51,754 nucleotides of DNA from Ectothiorhodospira mobilis (GCF_016584115.1 NZ_NRSK01000021.1:1-51754), one strand, 5' to 3'; positions 27,068 to 36,272 are shown, counted from the stretch's first letter. The notes: generated from the letters alone by a model not told the origin. Numbers and translations are program-made.

Positions 27068-27883
27068 ATGTCCGCGACCGTCATCATCCCCATGGACCCC
27101 TCCGCCGTCTCCCAGGCGGCCCTGCGCCCCGGATTGTCCCTGGCCGGACAGCTCGGGGTGCCGGTGCGCCTGCTCTCGGTGGTGGAACGCGACCAGGATC
27201 GGGCGGAGCGGGAGACCGTGCTGCGCGGCCTGCTGGCCTCCCGGGGCCTGAACGACGGTCTCGTGGAGGTGATCAGCCATCCCACGGTGCCCGAGGGCAT
27301 CCTCAAGACGGTGCGCGCCGCCCCCGAAGATCCCGTGGTCATGGCCACCGAGGCCCGCAGCGTGGTGGGGGAGGCGGTGGTGAGCAGCGTGGCCGGACAG
27401 TTGCTGCGCCAGTCCCATCGCCCCCTGCTGCTGGCGGGGCCGGAACTGGCCGACGAATGGAGCGGCCCCATCCGCACGGTACTGGTCTGTCTCGATGGCT
27501 CGCCCCTGTCCGAGGCCATGCTGGAGCCGGCGGTGACCTTCGCCCGCTCCATTGGCGCCGACCTGCGCCTGATCCAGGTGCTCAGGCCCCGTTTCGGCCA
27601 GGGCGGGGATACCGGGGAATGGGTCTACCTGCGGCGCCTGGCGGATCACCTGCCCGAGCAGTACGGGGTCCAGGCCAACTGGGATGTCCTCCACGGCAAG
27701 GATGTGGCCCGGGCCGTGGTGGACTACTCGGCCCTGATCCAGGGGGCGGTGATCGCCATGACCACCCATGGCCGCACGGGCCTGCAGCGGGTGGTCATGG
27801 GCAGCTTCGCCCGCGAAGTGGTGCACACCGCCCGTTCCCCGGTGCTGGTGCTGCGCCCCGACGAATCGTTCGAGAAGGAGTAA
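27068..27883 (+). CDS. Tandem universal stress protein (two UspA domains)
   Basis: A 271-residue protein with two UspA domains. The second (about 137-265) keeps the ATP-binding pattern G-x2-G-x9-G-S in GRTGLQRVVMGS, and VLRP closes it. The first (1-130) has the fold but lacks this pattern (VVGEAVVSSVAGQ), so only one nucleotide site is expected. The start ATG 27068 has AAGGAG 6 bases upstream; the in-frame ATG 27038 overlapping the livF stop has none. It lies between the importer and the ETF genes, 3 bases before etfB. Function in this pathway is unknown; perhaps sensing energy state. Confidence 0.9.
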   Translation: MSATVIIPMDPSAVSQAALRPGLSLAGQLGVPVRLLSVVERDQDRAERETVLRGLLASRGLNDGLVEVISHPTVPEGILKTVRAAPEDPVVMATEARSVVGEAVVSSVAGQLLRQSHRPLLLAGPELADEWSGPIRTVLVCLDGSPLSEAMLEPAVTFARSIGADLRLIQVLRPRFGQGGDTGEWVYLRRLADHLPEQYGVQANWDVLHGKDVARAVVDYSALIQGAVIAMTTHGRTGLQRVVMGSFAREVVHTARSPVLVLRPDESFEKE

Positions 27884-27886
27884 CCC

Positions 27887-28639
27887 ATGAAGGTCCTTGT
27901 ACCGGTCAAGCGCGTGGTGGACTACAACGTGCGCGTTCGCCCCCGGCCCGATGGCACGGGGGTGGATACCGCCCATGCCAAGATGTCCATGAACCCCTTC
28001 GATGAGATCGCCATGGAAGAGGCCATGCGCCTGAAGGAAGGGGGCGTTGTGGATGAGGTGGTGGCCGTGAGCATCGGTTCCGGTGACTGCCAGGACACCC
28101 TGCGCTCCGCCCTGGCCTTCGGCGCTGACCGCGCCCTGCTGCTGGAGAGCGATACGACGGACTTCGAGCCGGTGGTCATCAGCCGCATCCTGGCCGCCGT
28201 GGTGGCCGAGGAGGCGCCGGATCTGGTGATCATGGGCAAGCAGGCCATCGATGACGACTGCAATCAGACGGCCCAGATGCTGGCGGGCCGCCTGGGATGG
28301 GGGCAGGGGACCTTCGCCTGCCGGCTGGAGGTGCAAGACGGCGAGGCCCGGGTCACCCGCGAGGTGGACGGGGGCACCCGCACCGTGGCCCTATCCCTGC
28401 CGGCGGTGGTGAGCACCGACCTGCGGCTCAACGAACCGCGCTACCTGAAACTGCCCAACATCATGAAAGCCAAAAAAAAACCACTGGACCGGCGGGCCGT
28501 GGCGGAGCTGGGAGTGGACCTGACCGCACGCACCCGTGTGGTGGCTGTTACCGCCCCCCCGGAACGGGGCCCCGGTGTGCGCGTGGCCAGCGTCGAGGAA
28601 CTGCTGGACCGGCTCAAGAACGAAGCACAGGTGATCTGA
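27887..28639 (+). CDS. etfB: Electron transfer flavoprotein, beta subunit
   Basis: The 250-residue small subunit of ETF, carrying the AMP site and forming the dimer with EtfA. Start [33 protein letters not shown], and the family signature [20 protein letters not shown] with AKKKP are all present. It accepts electrons from acyl-CoA dehydrogenases such as LiuA. Oddly for this genome, the KKK of the signature is encoded by nine consecutive A (28472-28480), a possible slippage site. It begins 3 bases after the stress-protein gene and ends 1 base before etfA. Confidence 0.97.
   Translation: MKVLVPVKRVVDYNVRVRPRPDGTGVDTAHAKMSMNPFDEIAMEEAMRLKEGGVVDEVVAVSIGSGDCQDTLRSALAFGADRALLLESDTTDFEPVVISRILAAVVAEEAPDLVIMGKQAIDDDCNQTAQMLAGRLGWGQGTFACRLEVQDGEARVTREVDGGTRTVALSLPAVVSTDLRLNEPRYLKLPNIMKAKKKPLDRRAVAELGVDLTARTRVVAVTAPPERGPGVRVASVEELLDRLKNEAQVI
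28472..28480 (+). repeat. Nine-A homopolymer in etfB
   Basis: An unbroken A9 encodes the three lysines of the EtfB signature AKKKP. In a sequence where most lysine codons are AAG, three AAA codons in a row stand out as a possible slippage site for polymerase or replication. Confidence 0.9.
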
Positions 28640-28640
28640 C

Positions 28641-29591
28641 ATGACCGTCCTGGTGATAGCTGAACACGATCATCACACCCTGGCCGAGGTGACGCGCCGG
28701 GCCGTGACCGCCGCCACCGCCCTGGACGGGGACGTCCATGTGCTGGTGCTGGGGCAGGATTGCGCACCGGCGGCGCAGCAGGCCGCGGCCCTTTCGGGGG
28801 TGGCGAAGGTCCTGGTCTGTGATGCCCCCCTCTACGCCCATCCCCTGGCGGAATCCATGGCCCGGGCCGTTCTGGCCCGGGCCGGCGAGTATACGGCCCT
28901 GGTGGCCGCCGCCTCCTCCCAGGGCAAGGATCTCATGCCCCGGGTGGCGGCGGGACTGGACGTCTCCCAGGTGTCGGACATCACCGCCATTGAGGCCCCC
29001 GACACCTTCCAGCGTCCCATCTACGCCGGCAACGTCCTGGCCCGGGTGGTCTGCGAGGAGGCGATCAAGGTGCTTACGGTGCGTCCCACCGCCTTTGCCC
29101 CCGCGGCGGACGGCGGCCAGGCCGAGGTGGTGGCCATCCCGGCCGGGGAGGATCCGGGGCTGTCCCGCCACGTGGACGCCACCATGACCCGTTCGGAGCG
29201 GCCGGATCTGGGCAGCGCCCGGGTGGTGGTCTCCGGCGGCCGGGGTGTGGGGGATGAAGGTGGCTTCGCCCTGTTGGCGGAGGTGGCCGATGCCCTCCAT
29301 GCCGCCCTGGGGGCTTCCCGCGCCGCCGTGGATGCCGGTTACATGCCCAATGACTGCCAGGTGGGGCAGACGGGCAAGGTGGTGGCCCCCGAACTCTACA
29401 TCGCCGCCGGCATCTCCGGGGCCATCCAGCACTGGGCCGGCATGAAGGACAGCCGGGTGATCGTGGCCATCAACCGCGATGAGGAGGCCCCGCTGATGCA
29501 GGTGGCCGACTATGCCCTGGTGGCGGATCTGAACCAGGCCCTGCCCGCCCTGCGGGACGGCCTGAAGGCCCTGGCGGAGAAGGGGGCCTGA
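28641..29591 (+). CDS. etfA: Electron transfer flavoprotein, alpha subunit
   Basis: The 316-residue FAD-carrying subunit of ETF. The C-terminal FAD domain has the signature block [20 protein letters not shown] followed by [18 protein letters not shown] and ADYALVADL. The N-terminal domain starts [20 protein letters not shown]. One base separates it from etfB. It carries electrons from isovaleryl-CoA dehydrogenase to the quinone oxidoreductase encoded next. Confidence 0.97.
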   Translation: MTVLVIAEHDHHTLAEVTRRAVTAATALDGDVHVLVLGQDCAPAAQQAAALSGVAKVLVCDAPLYAHPLAESMARAVLARAGEYTALVAAASSQGKDLMPRVAAGLDVSQVSDITAIEAPDTFQRPIYAGNVLARVVCEEAIKVLTVRPTAFAPAADGGQAEVVAIPAGEDPGLSRHVDATMTRSERPDLGSARVVVSGGRGVGDEGGFALLAEVADALHAALGASRAAVDAGYMPNDCQVGQTGKVVAPELYIAAGISGAIQHWAGMKDSRVIVAINRDEEAPLMQVADYALVADLNQALPALRDGLKALAEKGA

Positions 29592-29620
29592 CGGCCCCGG
29601 TCTGGACGGAGGAGCAGCCC

Positions 29621-31255
29621 GTGGAACGAGAAAGCATGCCGTTCGATGTGGTCATCGTGGGGGCCGGCCCCGCCGGCCTCGCGGCCGCGATCCGGCTTCG
29701 GCAACGGGCCACGGAGCAGGGGGAAGACCTGTCGGTCTGTGTCCTGGAGAAGGGCTCCGAGGTGGGGGCACACATCCTCTCCGGGGCCATCGTCGAGCCC
29801 CGTGCCCTGGATGAACTCCTGCCCGACTGGCGCGAGCAGGGGGCTCCCCTGAATACCCCGGCCCGCAAGGACCGTTTCCTGTGGCTGACCCGGCGACGGG
29901 CCATTCCCCTCATGGCCCCGCCGCAGATGCACAACAAGGGTAATTACATCGTCAGCCTGGGCAACCTCTGCCGCTGGCTGGCCCGGCAGGCCGAGGCCCT
30001 GGGGGTGGAAATCCTGCCGGGCTTTCCCGCCGCCGAGATCCTCTATGACGATCAGGGGGCGGTGCGCGGCGTGGCCACGGCGGACATGGGGCGCAATCCC
30101 GACGGCAGCGAGGGGCTCCGCTTCGAACCGGGGGTGGAACTGCATGCCCGCCAGACCCTGTTCTGCGAGGGCTGCCACGGCTCCCTGGCCAAGCAGCTAA
30201 TGACCCGTTTCGACCTGCGCCGGGACTGCGACCCCCAGACCTACGGCCTGGGCATCAAGGAACTCTGGGAGGTGGATTCCCCCCTCCACGAACCGGGCCG
30301 GGTGGTGCACACCGTGGGCTGGCCCCTGGACAACGGCACCTACGGCGGTTCCTTCCTCTATCACCTGGACGAGCGCCGGGTGGCCGTGGGGCTGATCGTG
30401 GGTCTGGACTATGCCAATCCCTACCTGAGCCCCTTCGAGGAGATGCAGCGCTTCAAGACCCATCCGGCCATCCGGCCCCTGTTCGAGGGGGGGCGGCGCA
30501 TCGCCTACGGTGCCCGCGCCCTGGTGGAGGGGGGCTGGCAGAGCCTGCCGCGGCTGAGTTTCCCCGGGGGCTTCATCGCCGGGGACAGCAGCGGCTTTCT
30601 CAACGTGCCCAAGATCAAGGGTACCCACAACGCCATGAAGTCGGGCATGACCGCCGCCGAGGCCATCCTGGACCGGCTCCGTGGCGAGGCCCCCGAGGGG
30701 ACGGATGCGGACGACCTGCGTCAGCGGCTGGAGGCCACCTGGGTGATGCGGGAACTGCGCCGCGCCCGCAACATCCGGCCCGCCTTTCGCCGTGGACTGT
30801 GGCCCGGGATCACCCTCTCGGCCATGGACACCTACCTGCTGCGGGGACGGGCCCCCTGGACCCTGCATCACCGGGAGGACCATGCCCAGCTTCGGCCCGC
30901 CGCGGTCTCCCGGCCCATCGACTATCCCCGGCCCGACGGGCGCATCACCTTTGACCGCCTCGCCTCGGTGTTCCTCTCCAATACCCACCACGAAGAGGGC
31001 CAGCCGGTGCACCTGAAGCTGCGGGATGCCACCAAGCCCACCGCCCTGAACCTGCCGGTGTATGACGGGCCCGAGGCCCGCTATTGCCCCGCGGGGGTCT
31101 ACGAATACGTGGACAACGGCAACGGTGGGCAGCGCCTGCAGATCAACGCCCAGAACTGCGTCCACTGCAAGACCTGTGACATCAAGGACCCGGGGCAGAA
31201 CATCGACTGGTGCGTGCCCCAGGGGGGGGATGGCCCCAATTATCCCGACCTTTGA
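29621..31255 (+). CDS. Electron transfer flavoprotein:ubiquinone oxidoreductase
   Basis: A 544-residue membrane-associated flavo-iron-sulfur protein passing ETF electrons to ubiquinone. FAD motif VIVGAGPAGLAAAIRL near the N-terminus; LEKGSEVGAHILSGAI; GDSSGFLNVPKIKGTHNAMKS; the C-terminal [4Fe-4S] ligands are in NCVHCKTCDIKDP and WCVPQGGDGPNYP. Start GTG 29621 is chosen because GGAGGAG lies 6 bases upstream; ATG 29636 would be 21 bases away. Last gene of the rightward operon, convergent with pyrK across a 158-base gap rich in inverted repeats. The gene is widely called etfD or etfdh. Confidence 0.96.
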   Translation: MERESMPFDVVIVGAGPAGLAAAIRLRQRATEQGEDLSVCVLEKGSEVGAHILSGAIVEPRALDELLPDWREQGAPLNTPARKDRFLWLTRRRAIPLMAPPQMHNKGNYIVSLGNLCRWLARQAEALGVEILPGFPAAEILYDDQGAVRGVATADMGRNPDGSEGLRFEPGVELHARQTLFCEGCHGSLAKQLMTRFDLRRDCDPQTYGLGIKELWEVDSPLHEPGRVVHTVGWPLDNGTYGGSFLYHLDERRVAVGLIVGLDYANPYLSPFEEMQRFKTHPAIRPLFEGGRRIAYGARALVEGGWQSLPRLSFPGGFIAGDSSGFLNVPKIKGTHNAMKSGMTAAEAILDRLRGEAPEGTDADDLRQRLEATWVMRELRRARNIRPAFRRGLWPGITLSAMDTYLLRGRAPWTLHHREDHAQLRPAAVSRPIDYPRPDGRITFDRLASVFLSNTHHEEGQPVHLKLRDATKPTALNLPVYDGPEARYCPAGVYEYVDNGNGGQRLQINAQNCVHCKTCDIKDPGQNIDWCVPQGGDGPNYPDL

Positions 31256-31280
31256 GGCCCGCCCCACGGCTCACCTGCGC

Positions 31281-31390
31281 GGGATCCCCCCGGCCTGAGC
31301 CATGGGGCGGGTGTCCATCCGGGGCCCCGCAACCGGGCTTGAGCCGGGTCCGGCCCGGTGGTTGCCTTCGCCGAAGGCCGGGGGGATCCC
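31281..31390. terminator. Structured convergent intergenic region (ETF-QO/pyrK)
   Basis: GGGATCCCCCCGGCC (31281-31295) and its exact complement GGCCGGGGGGATCCC (31376-31390) frame an 80-base loop that contains smaller stems: GCAACC...GGTTGC around GGGC/GCCC, and GCCTTCG-C-CGAAGGC (31364-31378). The last overlaps the outer right arm, so the two cannot form together. Lying between convergent operons, it is probably a bidirectional terminator; no U-tract is seen. Confidence 0.5.
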
Positions 31391-31413
31391 CCTGGAGCGG
31401 TTTCCTGGGCGGA

Positions 31414-32313
31414 TCAGCCGGAAGCCCGATCCTGGGGCGCGCCGAACACCGCCCGGGCGTCGAACACGGGGCCGTCCACGCATACCCGCCGCATGGCCGG
31501 TCCCCGGTCCGTGGCCACCTCCACCACGCAGCCGGCACAGCCCCCCACGCCGCAGGCCATGTACTCCTCCAGGGAGACCTGGCAGGGGAGGTGGTATTCC
31601 CGGGCCAGGGCGGCGCTGGCGGCCAGCATGGGGTGGGGGCCGCAGGCGTAGATCTGTACCCGATCCCGCTCCCCGGGGGGCAGGGCCTCCAGCCAGAGAC
31701 GGGCCAGGTCGGTGACATACCCCCCGTGGCAGCCGGGCAGTCCCGCGCCGCTGGTGAGCCGGGAGGGCACGCCCCAGTCCTCCAGCAGGGGCATGGCGGC
31801 GATCACCCCCTCGGGTATCCCCGGCACCAGGATGCGGGAGGGTACGGGGGTGAAGGGGAAGGGCACCTCCGACCCCAGGAGGACGAAGGGTTCGGCCACC
31901 GGGTCCCGGCGCAGGGCCTCGGCCAGGAAGATCATGGGGGGCATGCCCACCCCGCCCCCCAGCAGCAGGGCCCGGGGACGGTCGCCGTGGGGTGGGTCGA
32001 AGGCGCGGCCGATGGGCCCCAAAAGGCCGATCCGGTCCCCCTCCCGGCGCCGGGCCAGCAGGCGCGTGCCCCGGCCCACGGCCTTGTAGAGCAGTTCCAC
32101 CCAGCCGGCCCGGGGGTCGGTGCGCAGGATGGAGATGGGCCGGCGCAGGGGCAGCTGGGGGTCGCAGGTCAGGTGCACGAACTGCCCGGGCCGGGCCCGC
32201 CCGGCGCACTGGGGAGCCTGCAGGCGCAGGATGTACTGATCCCCCGGATGGGCCGTGTGGGCCAGGACCGGGGCCTCTTCAGAGAAGATGGTGCCGCGAT
32301 GGGGCTTGTGCAT
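31414..32313 (-). CDS. PyrK-like NAD(P)H/FAD/[2Fe-2S] electron-transfer subunit
   Basis: A 299-residue ferredoxin-reductase-type protein of the PyrK (dihydroorotate dehydrogenase electron-transfer subunit) family. FAD-binding PLRRPISILR, nucleotide-binding LLLGGGVGMPPMIFLAEAL, IYACGPHPML, and a [2Fe-2S] cluster pattern C-x4-C-x2-C-x15-C in CGVGGCAGCVVEV to RRVC. In PyrD type 1B enzymes this subunit links dihydroorotate oxidation to NAD. No pyrD lies in the window. Start ATG 32313 fits the family start, though no good ribosome site is seen; the open frame continues upstream into pyrC' as non-coding sequence. It is the last gene of the pyr block, 62 bases after pyrC'. Confidence 0.85.
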   Translation of the reverse strand: MHKPHRGTIFSEEAPVLAHTAHPGDQYILRLQAPQCAGRARPGQFVHLTCDPQLPLRRPISILRTDPRAGWVELLYKAVGRGTRLLARRREGDRIGLLGPIGRAFDPPHGDRPRALLLGGGVGMPPMIFLAEALRRDPVAEPFVLLGSEVPFPFTPVPSRILVPGIPEGVIAAMPLLEDWGVPSRLTSGAGLPGCHGGYVTDLARLWLEALPPGERDRVQIYACGPHPMLAASAALAREYHLPCQVSLEEYMACGVGGCAGCVVEVATDRGPAMRRVCVDGPVFDARAVFGAPQDRASG

Positions 32314-32375
32314 GGTGATGGTTGTCTTTGCAGGCGTTCTGGGATGGGGGCGGCGGGTGCTTGGCCGGTCCGGGG

Positions 32376-33662
32376 CTATTCCCGGCCGGCGGTTTCGTGG
32401 ATGACGCGTCCGCCGGAGAGGGTGTGGGTCACACGTCCCTGGAAGCGCCAGTGCAGGAAGGGGCTGTTGTGCCCCGCGCTGTACCAGCGTTCCGCCGCCG
32501 GGGCGTAGGGGCGCTGCGGGTCCACCAGGATCAGGTCCGCCCGGGTCCCGGGGGCCAGGGTGCCCAGGGGCATGCCCAGGATGTCCGCGGGGCCCCGGGT
32601 GATGCGGCGCACTGCCTCCAGCAGCGGCAGCACCCCTTCCTCCACCAGGCGCAGGGTCAGGGGCAGCAGGGTCTCCAGGGCGGAGAGGCCCGCCTCGGTG
32701 GCGGGGAAGGGGGCCAGCTTGGCGTCCGCCTCGTGGGGCTGGTGGTCCGAGCAGATGGCCTGGATGTGCCCCTCGGCCACGGCCCGGCGCAGTCCGTCCC
32801 GGTCCGCCCGGGTGCGCAGCGGCGGCAGCACGTGGCACAGGGCGTTGAAGTCCTCCACATCCGCCTCGGTCAGGAACAGCTGATGGGCGCAGACATCGGC
32901 GGTCACCGCCAGGCCGTCCGCGGCGGCCCGGGCCACCAGGGCGGCGCCCCGGGCCGTGGACAGGCGGCAGAGGTGGATACGGGCCCCGGTCTGGGCCGCC
33001 AGGGCGAGGAGCAGCCCCAGGGCAGCGGTCTCCGCCGCCTCCGGGATGCCCGGCAGACCCAGGCGGGTGGCGACGCGTCCCTCGTGCACGCAGCCGGCAC
33101 CCGCCAGGGCGTGGTCGATGGGGTGCAGGAATACGGTGAGGTCGTGGCTGGCGGCGTATTCCAGGGCCCGGCGCAGGAGCATGGGGCTCTCCACCGGGTG
33201 CAGGGCCTGGCTCATGCCCACGGCCCCGGCCCGCTTCAGGGCGGCCATGTCCGAGAGCTGGCGACCTTCGAGCCCGGCGGTGAGGGCCCCCAGGGGATGC
33301 ACGCGCACGCCGCAGGCCTGTTTGGCGCGGCGGTGGATGAGCTCGATCTGGGCCGGGGAGTCCACCGGGGGGTGGGTGTCCGGGGGGCAGACCAGGGTGG
33401 TGATGCCGCCGCTGGCCGCCGCCCGGGTCTCCGAGGCGATGGTGGCCTTGTTCTCGTCACCGGGCTCACGCAGGCGCGCCGCCAGGTCCACCAGCCCCGG
33501 CAGGACCAGATGGCCCCGGGCGTCGATGCGCCGGTCCGGGGTGAATCCCTCGGGGGGCGTGTCCAGGGCCACCACCTCGCCCCCCTGGATGAACAGGTCC
33601 GTCACCCGGTCCAGCCCCTGGGCCGGGTCCACCACCCGGCCCTGTTCGATCAATAGCCTCAT
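32376..33662 (-). CDS. pyrC': Dihydroorotase-like protein PyrC' lacking zinc ligands (ATCase partner)
   Basis: A 428-residue amidohydrolase-fold protein. In active dihydroorotases the first metal motif is DxHxHxREPG; here it is [10 protein letters not shown], so both histidines are replaced (A61, R63). The usual HVST histidine is also arginine (CRLST) and HCED reads HPID, so dihydroorotase activity is not expected. In Pseudomonas an inactive PyrC' is needed to assemble aspartate transcarbamoylase as a PyrB-PyrC' dodecamer, and the pyrR-pyrB-pyrC' order here is the same. Its ATG overlaps the pyrB stop by 4 bases. An active dihydroorotase must be encoded elsewhere. Confidence 0.92.
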   Translation of the reverse strand: MRLLIEQGRVVDPAQGLDRVTDLFIQGGEVVALDTPPEGFTPDRRIDARGHLVLPGLVDLAARLREPGDENKATIASETRAAASGGITTLVCPPDTHPPVDSPAQIELIHRRAKQACGVRVHPLGALTAGLEGRQLSDMAALKRAGAVGMSQALHPVESPMLLRRALEYAASHDLTVFLHPIDHALAGAGCVHEGRVATRLGLPGIPEAAETAALGLLLALAAQTGARIHLCRLSTARGAALVARAAADGLAVTADVCAHQLFLTEADVEDFNALCHVLPPLRTRADRDGLRRAVAEGHIQAICSDHQPHEADAKLAPFPATEAGLSALETLLPLTLRLVEEGVLPLLEAVRRITRGPADILGMPLGTLAPGTRADLILVDPQRPYAPAAERWYSAGHNSPFLHWRFQGRVTHTLSGGRVIHETAGRE

Positions 33663-34684
33663 TGTGCCGCCCCTTGGTTGACGCTGGCCCCGACGATCAG
33701 GGACATGACCGCCATGCGCACGGCGATGCCATAGGTCACCTGCTCCAGGATCACCGAGCGGGGACCGTCCGCCACCCTCGAGTCGATCTCCACGCCGCGG
33801 TTGGCCGGCCCCGGGTGCATGACGATGGCGTCGGGGGCCGCCAGCGCCAGGCGCTCCTCGTTCAGCCCCCAGAGCTGGAAGAATTCGTGCTCGGAGGGGA
33901 GCAGGCCGCTGTCCATGCGCTCGCGCTGCAGGCGCAGCATGATGATCACGTCCACGTCCTTGAGCCCGGTGCGGATGTCGTGGAAGGGGCGCACCCCCAG
34001 GTCCTCCACGTGGGCCGGCAGCAGTGTCTTGGGGCCGATCACCCGCACCTCGCCGGTGCCCAGCAGGTTCAGGGCCTGGATCTGCGAGCGGGCCACCCGG
34101 GAATGGAGGATGTCGCCGACGATGGCCACCTTCAGGCGGGAGAAGTCCCCCTTGTGGCGGCGGATGGTGAACATGTCCAAAAGCGCCTGGGTGGGGTGGG
34201 CGTGGCGGCCGTCACCGGCGTTGAGCACGCTCACATGGGGGGCCACGTGGCGGGCGATGAAGTGGGCGGCGCCGCTGTCGGCATGGCGTACCACGAACAT
34301 GTCCACGTACATGGCCTGCAGGTTGCGCAGGGTGTCCAGCAGGCTCTCCCCCTTCACCGTGGAGGAGGTGCTGATGTTGATGTTGAGCACGTCGGCGGAG
34401 AGGCGCTTGGCCGCCAGTTCGAAGGTGGTGCGGGTGCGGGTGCTGGCCTCGAAGAAGAGGTTCATCACCGTCTTGCCCCGCAGCAGCGGCACCTTCTTCA
34501 CCGTCTGTGCATTGGTGCCCACGAAGGACTCGGCGGTGTCCAGGATCTCCGTGATCCGTTCGGGGGAGAGCCCCTCGATGGTGAGCAGATGGCGCAGCCG
34601 GCCCTCGGGGGTGAACTGCATGGAGGGGGGCAGGGGCCCCGAGGGGCGCTCCGCAGCCGTCGCAGCGGTTTCCGGTGCGGTCAT
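33659..34684 (-). CDS. pyrB: Aspartate carbamoyltransferase catalytic subunit
   Basis: Condenses carbamoyl phosphate and aspartate, the committed pyrimidine step. The 341 residues include an N-terminal extension of about 30 residues before [10 protein letters not shown], as in Pseudomonas-type (class A) enzymes. The carbamoyl-phosphate motif is [13 protein letters not shown] (S81-R85 core); [23 protein letters not shown] and [14 protein letters not shown] are conserved. No PyrI regulatory subunit is seen; the partner is expected to be PyrC'. It overlaps pyrR by 4 bases and pyrC' by 4 bases. Confidence 0.96.
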   Translation of the reverse strand: MTAPETAATAAERPSGPLPPSMQFTPEGRLRHLLTIEGLSPERITEILDTAESFVGTNAQTVKKVPLLRGKTVMNLFFEASTRTRTTFELAAKRLSADVLNINISTSSTVKGESLLDTLRNLQAMYVDMFVVRHADSGAAHFIARHVAPHVSVLNAGDGRHAHPTQALLDMFTIRRHKGDFSRLKVAIVGDILHSRVARSQIQALNLLGTGEVRVIGPKTLLPAHVEDLGVRPFHDIRTGLKDVDVIIMLRLQRERMDSGLLPSEHEFFQLWGLNEERLALAAPDAIVMHPGPANRGVEIDSRVADGPRSVILEQVTYGIAVRMAVMSLIVGASVNQGAAQ

Positions 34685-35187
34685 CGGTTGCCCTCCAGTT
34701 GCATGATCTCCAGGCGCAGCGGGTCGGGGCCGCGCAGCTTCACCCGTTGCTTCGGGGCCAGCTCCAGGTGTTCCCCCACCACCTGCGCCTGGATGGGCAG
34801 TTCCCGCCCCGCCCGCTCCACCAGCACCGCCAGGGTGATGGAGGCGGGGCGGCCGTAATCGAAGATCTCGTTCATGGCGGCGCGGATGGTGCGCCCGGTG
34901 AACAGGACATCGTCCACCAGGATGATGGGGCGGTCCTCCACGGTGAAGGGGATGCTGGAGGGCTTCACCTCCGGGTGCACGCCGATGCGGCTGAAGTCAT
35001 CCCGGTAGAAGGAGATGTCCAGCTGGCCCAGCGGGGTTTCCAGCCCCAGGCGCTGCTGCAGCCTCTGGGCCACCCAGACGCCGCCGGTGTGGATGCCCAC
35101 CAGGGCGGGTTCCCCCCGCTGCAGGGCGGGCTGTTGGTGCAGCGCCTCGGCCATGCGGTCCAGCAGGGTGTTCACGTGTGCGCTCAT
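34681..35187 (-). CDS. pyrR: PyrR bifunctional regulator/uracil phosphoribosyltransferase
   Basis: A 168-residue phosphoribosyltransferase-fold protein. The PRPP-binding loop is [30 protein letters not shown] and [13 protein letters not shown] match PyrR. In Gram-positives it controls pyr mRNA attenuation; in Pseudomonas the gene is at this same position before pyrB. The start ATG 35187 has GGGAGA upstream. It overlaps ruvX by 4 bases and pyrB by 4. With no long leader between pyrR and pyrB, any attenuation site would have to lie further upstream. Confidence 0.95.
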   Translation of the reverse strand: MSAHVNTLLDRMAEALHQQPALQRGEPALVGIHTGGVWVAQRLQQRLGLETPLGQLDISFYRDDFSRIGVHPEVKPSSIPFTVEDRPIILVDDVLFTGRTIRAAMNEIFDYGRPASITLAVLVERAGRELPIQAQVVGEHLELAPKQRVKLRGPDPLRLEIMQLEGNR

Positions 35188-35648
35188 GCGGGATCTCCCT
35201 TGGTGAGCCATTGTTCCAGCAGCACGGCCGCCGCCAGGGCGTCGATATCCTCCTTGCGGATGCGGCCGCGCCGGCCTTCCTGTCGCGCCGCCCGCAGGTG
35301 GGCCTCGGCCTCGGCGGAGGTGAACTGCTCGTCCACCCAGCGCACCGGCAGGCCGTAACGCGCCCGCAGACGGTCGGAGAAGGCCTGGATGCGCCGTGCC
35401 AGGGGATGTTCCGTGCCGTCGTCCGTCTGCGGCTGGCCCACCACCAGCAGTTGCGGCCGCCATTCCTCCATGAGGCGGTCCAGAGGCGCCCAGCGGGGTT
35501 TGCCGTGGTGGGCGGGCAGGGTCTCCAGGGGGGTGCTGGTGCCGGTGAAGACGTTGCCCACGGCCACGCCGATGCGCCGCTCCCCGTAGTCCAGCCCGAG
35601 GACGGTCTCCACCGTTTGACCCGCGGCCATGGCCGTCGCCTCAGGCAT
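35184..35648 (-). CDS. ruvX: Putative pre-16S rRNA nuclease / Holliday junction resolvase-like YqgF
   Basis: A 154-residue RNase H-fold protein: LGLDYGERRIGVAVG carries the first catalytic aspartate; LLVVGQPQTDDGTEHPLARR, WVDEQFTSAEAEAHL (the glutamate) and KEDIDALAAAVLLEQWL (the last aspartate) follow. YqgF is needed for 16S rRNA 5'-end processing. ATG 35648 overlaps the algH stop by 8 bases; ATG 35630 (residue 7), with GAGG 8 bases upstream, is an equally plausible start. Confidence 0.94.
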   Translation of the reverse strand: MPEATAMAAGQTVETVLGLDYGERRIGVAVGNVFTGTSTPLETLPAHHGKPRWAPLDRLMEEWRPQLLVVGQPQTDDGTEHPLARRIQAFSDRLRARYGLPVRWVDEQFTSAEAEAHLRAARQEGRRGRIRKEDIDALAAAVLLEQWLTKGDPA

Positions 35649-36198
35649 GGCCGCTCTGGCCGCTGAGCAGGGACAGGTCCACCCCCAGGCGTCCGGCGGC
35701 CGCCTGCCAGCGTCGCTCCGCCGGCTGGTGAAAGAGGATGTCGGTATCCGCGTCGCAGGTGAGCCAGGCGTTGTCGCCGATCTCCTGCTCCAGTTGCCCC
35801 GGCCCCCAGCCGGCGTAGCCCAGGGCGATGAGGTAGAGCTCCGGTCCCTCGCCGGCGGCCATGGCCTCCAGGATATCCCGGGAGGTGGTCACCGCAATGG
35901 CCTCGCTTACCTGCATGGTGGAGGTCCAGCGCTGCCCGCTGCTGTGGAGGATGAAGCCGCGGTCGGATTGCACCGGGCCGCCGTTGTAAACGGGCACCTG
36001 CTCCACCGGCGCCTCGGCGGTGATGCCCATGTGCTCCAGCACTGATCCCAGGGTGAGTTCGGTGGGGTGGTTGATGACGATCCCCATGGCGCCCTCGTCG
36101 CTGTGTTCGCAGACGTAGGCCACCGAATGGAAGAAGTTCGGATCCTCCAGGGAGGGCATCGCGATCAGGAACTGATCTGTGAAGTTGGCGTTTTCCAT
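35641..36198 (-). CDS. algH: AlgH/YqgE family protein (DUF179)
   Basis: A 185-residue cytosolic protein of the YqgE/AlgH family, which accompanies ruvX in most Gammaproteobacteria. Start FTDQFLIAMPSLEDPNFFHS, YVCEHSDEGAMGIVINHPT, VYNGGPVQSDRGFILH and LGYAGWGPGQLEQEI are family hallmarks. In Pseudomonas it has been linked to alginate regulation; the molecular function is unclear. No good ribosome site precedes ATG 36198. It lies 74 bases downstream of the broken tonB gene. Confidence 0.94.
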   Translation of the reverse strand: MENANFTDQFLIAMPSLEDPNFFHSVAYVCEHSDEGAMGIVINHPTELTLGSVLEHMGITAEAPVEQVPVYNGGPVQSDRGFILHSSGQRWTSTMQVSEAIAVTTSRDILEAMAAGEGPELYLIALGYAGWGPGQLEQEIGDNAWLTCDADTDILFHQPAERRWQAAAGRLGVDLSLLSGQSGHA

Positions 36199-36272
36199 CG
36201 GTCCCGGGCATGCATCAGGGTGGTGAGTCCCAGTTTACACGCTTGCTTCATGCCGCCGCATCCGCCGGGGGA

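Noticed and set aside
31414-32838. A 474-codon reading of the PyrK-like gene
   Set aside because: The extra 175 N-terminal codons lie antisense-like within pyrC' in another frame and encode Pro/Gly/Arg-rich non-conserved sequence; the family start is at 32313.
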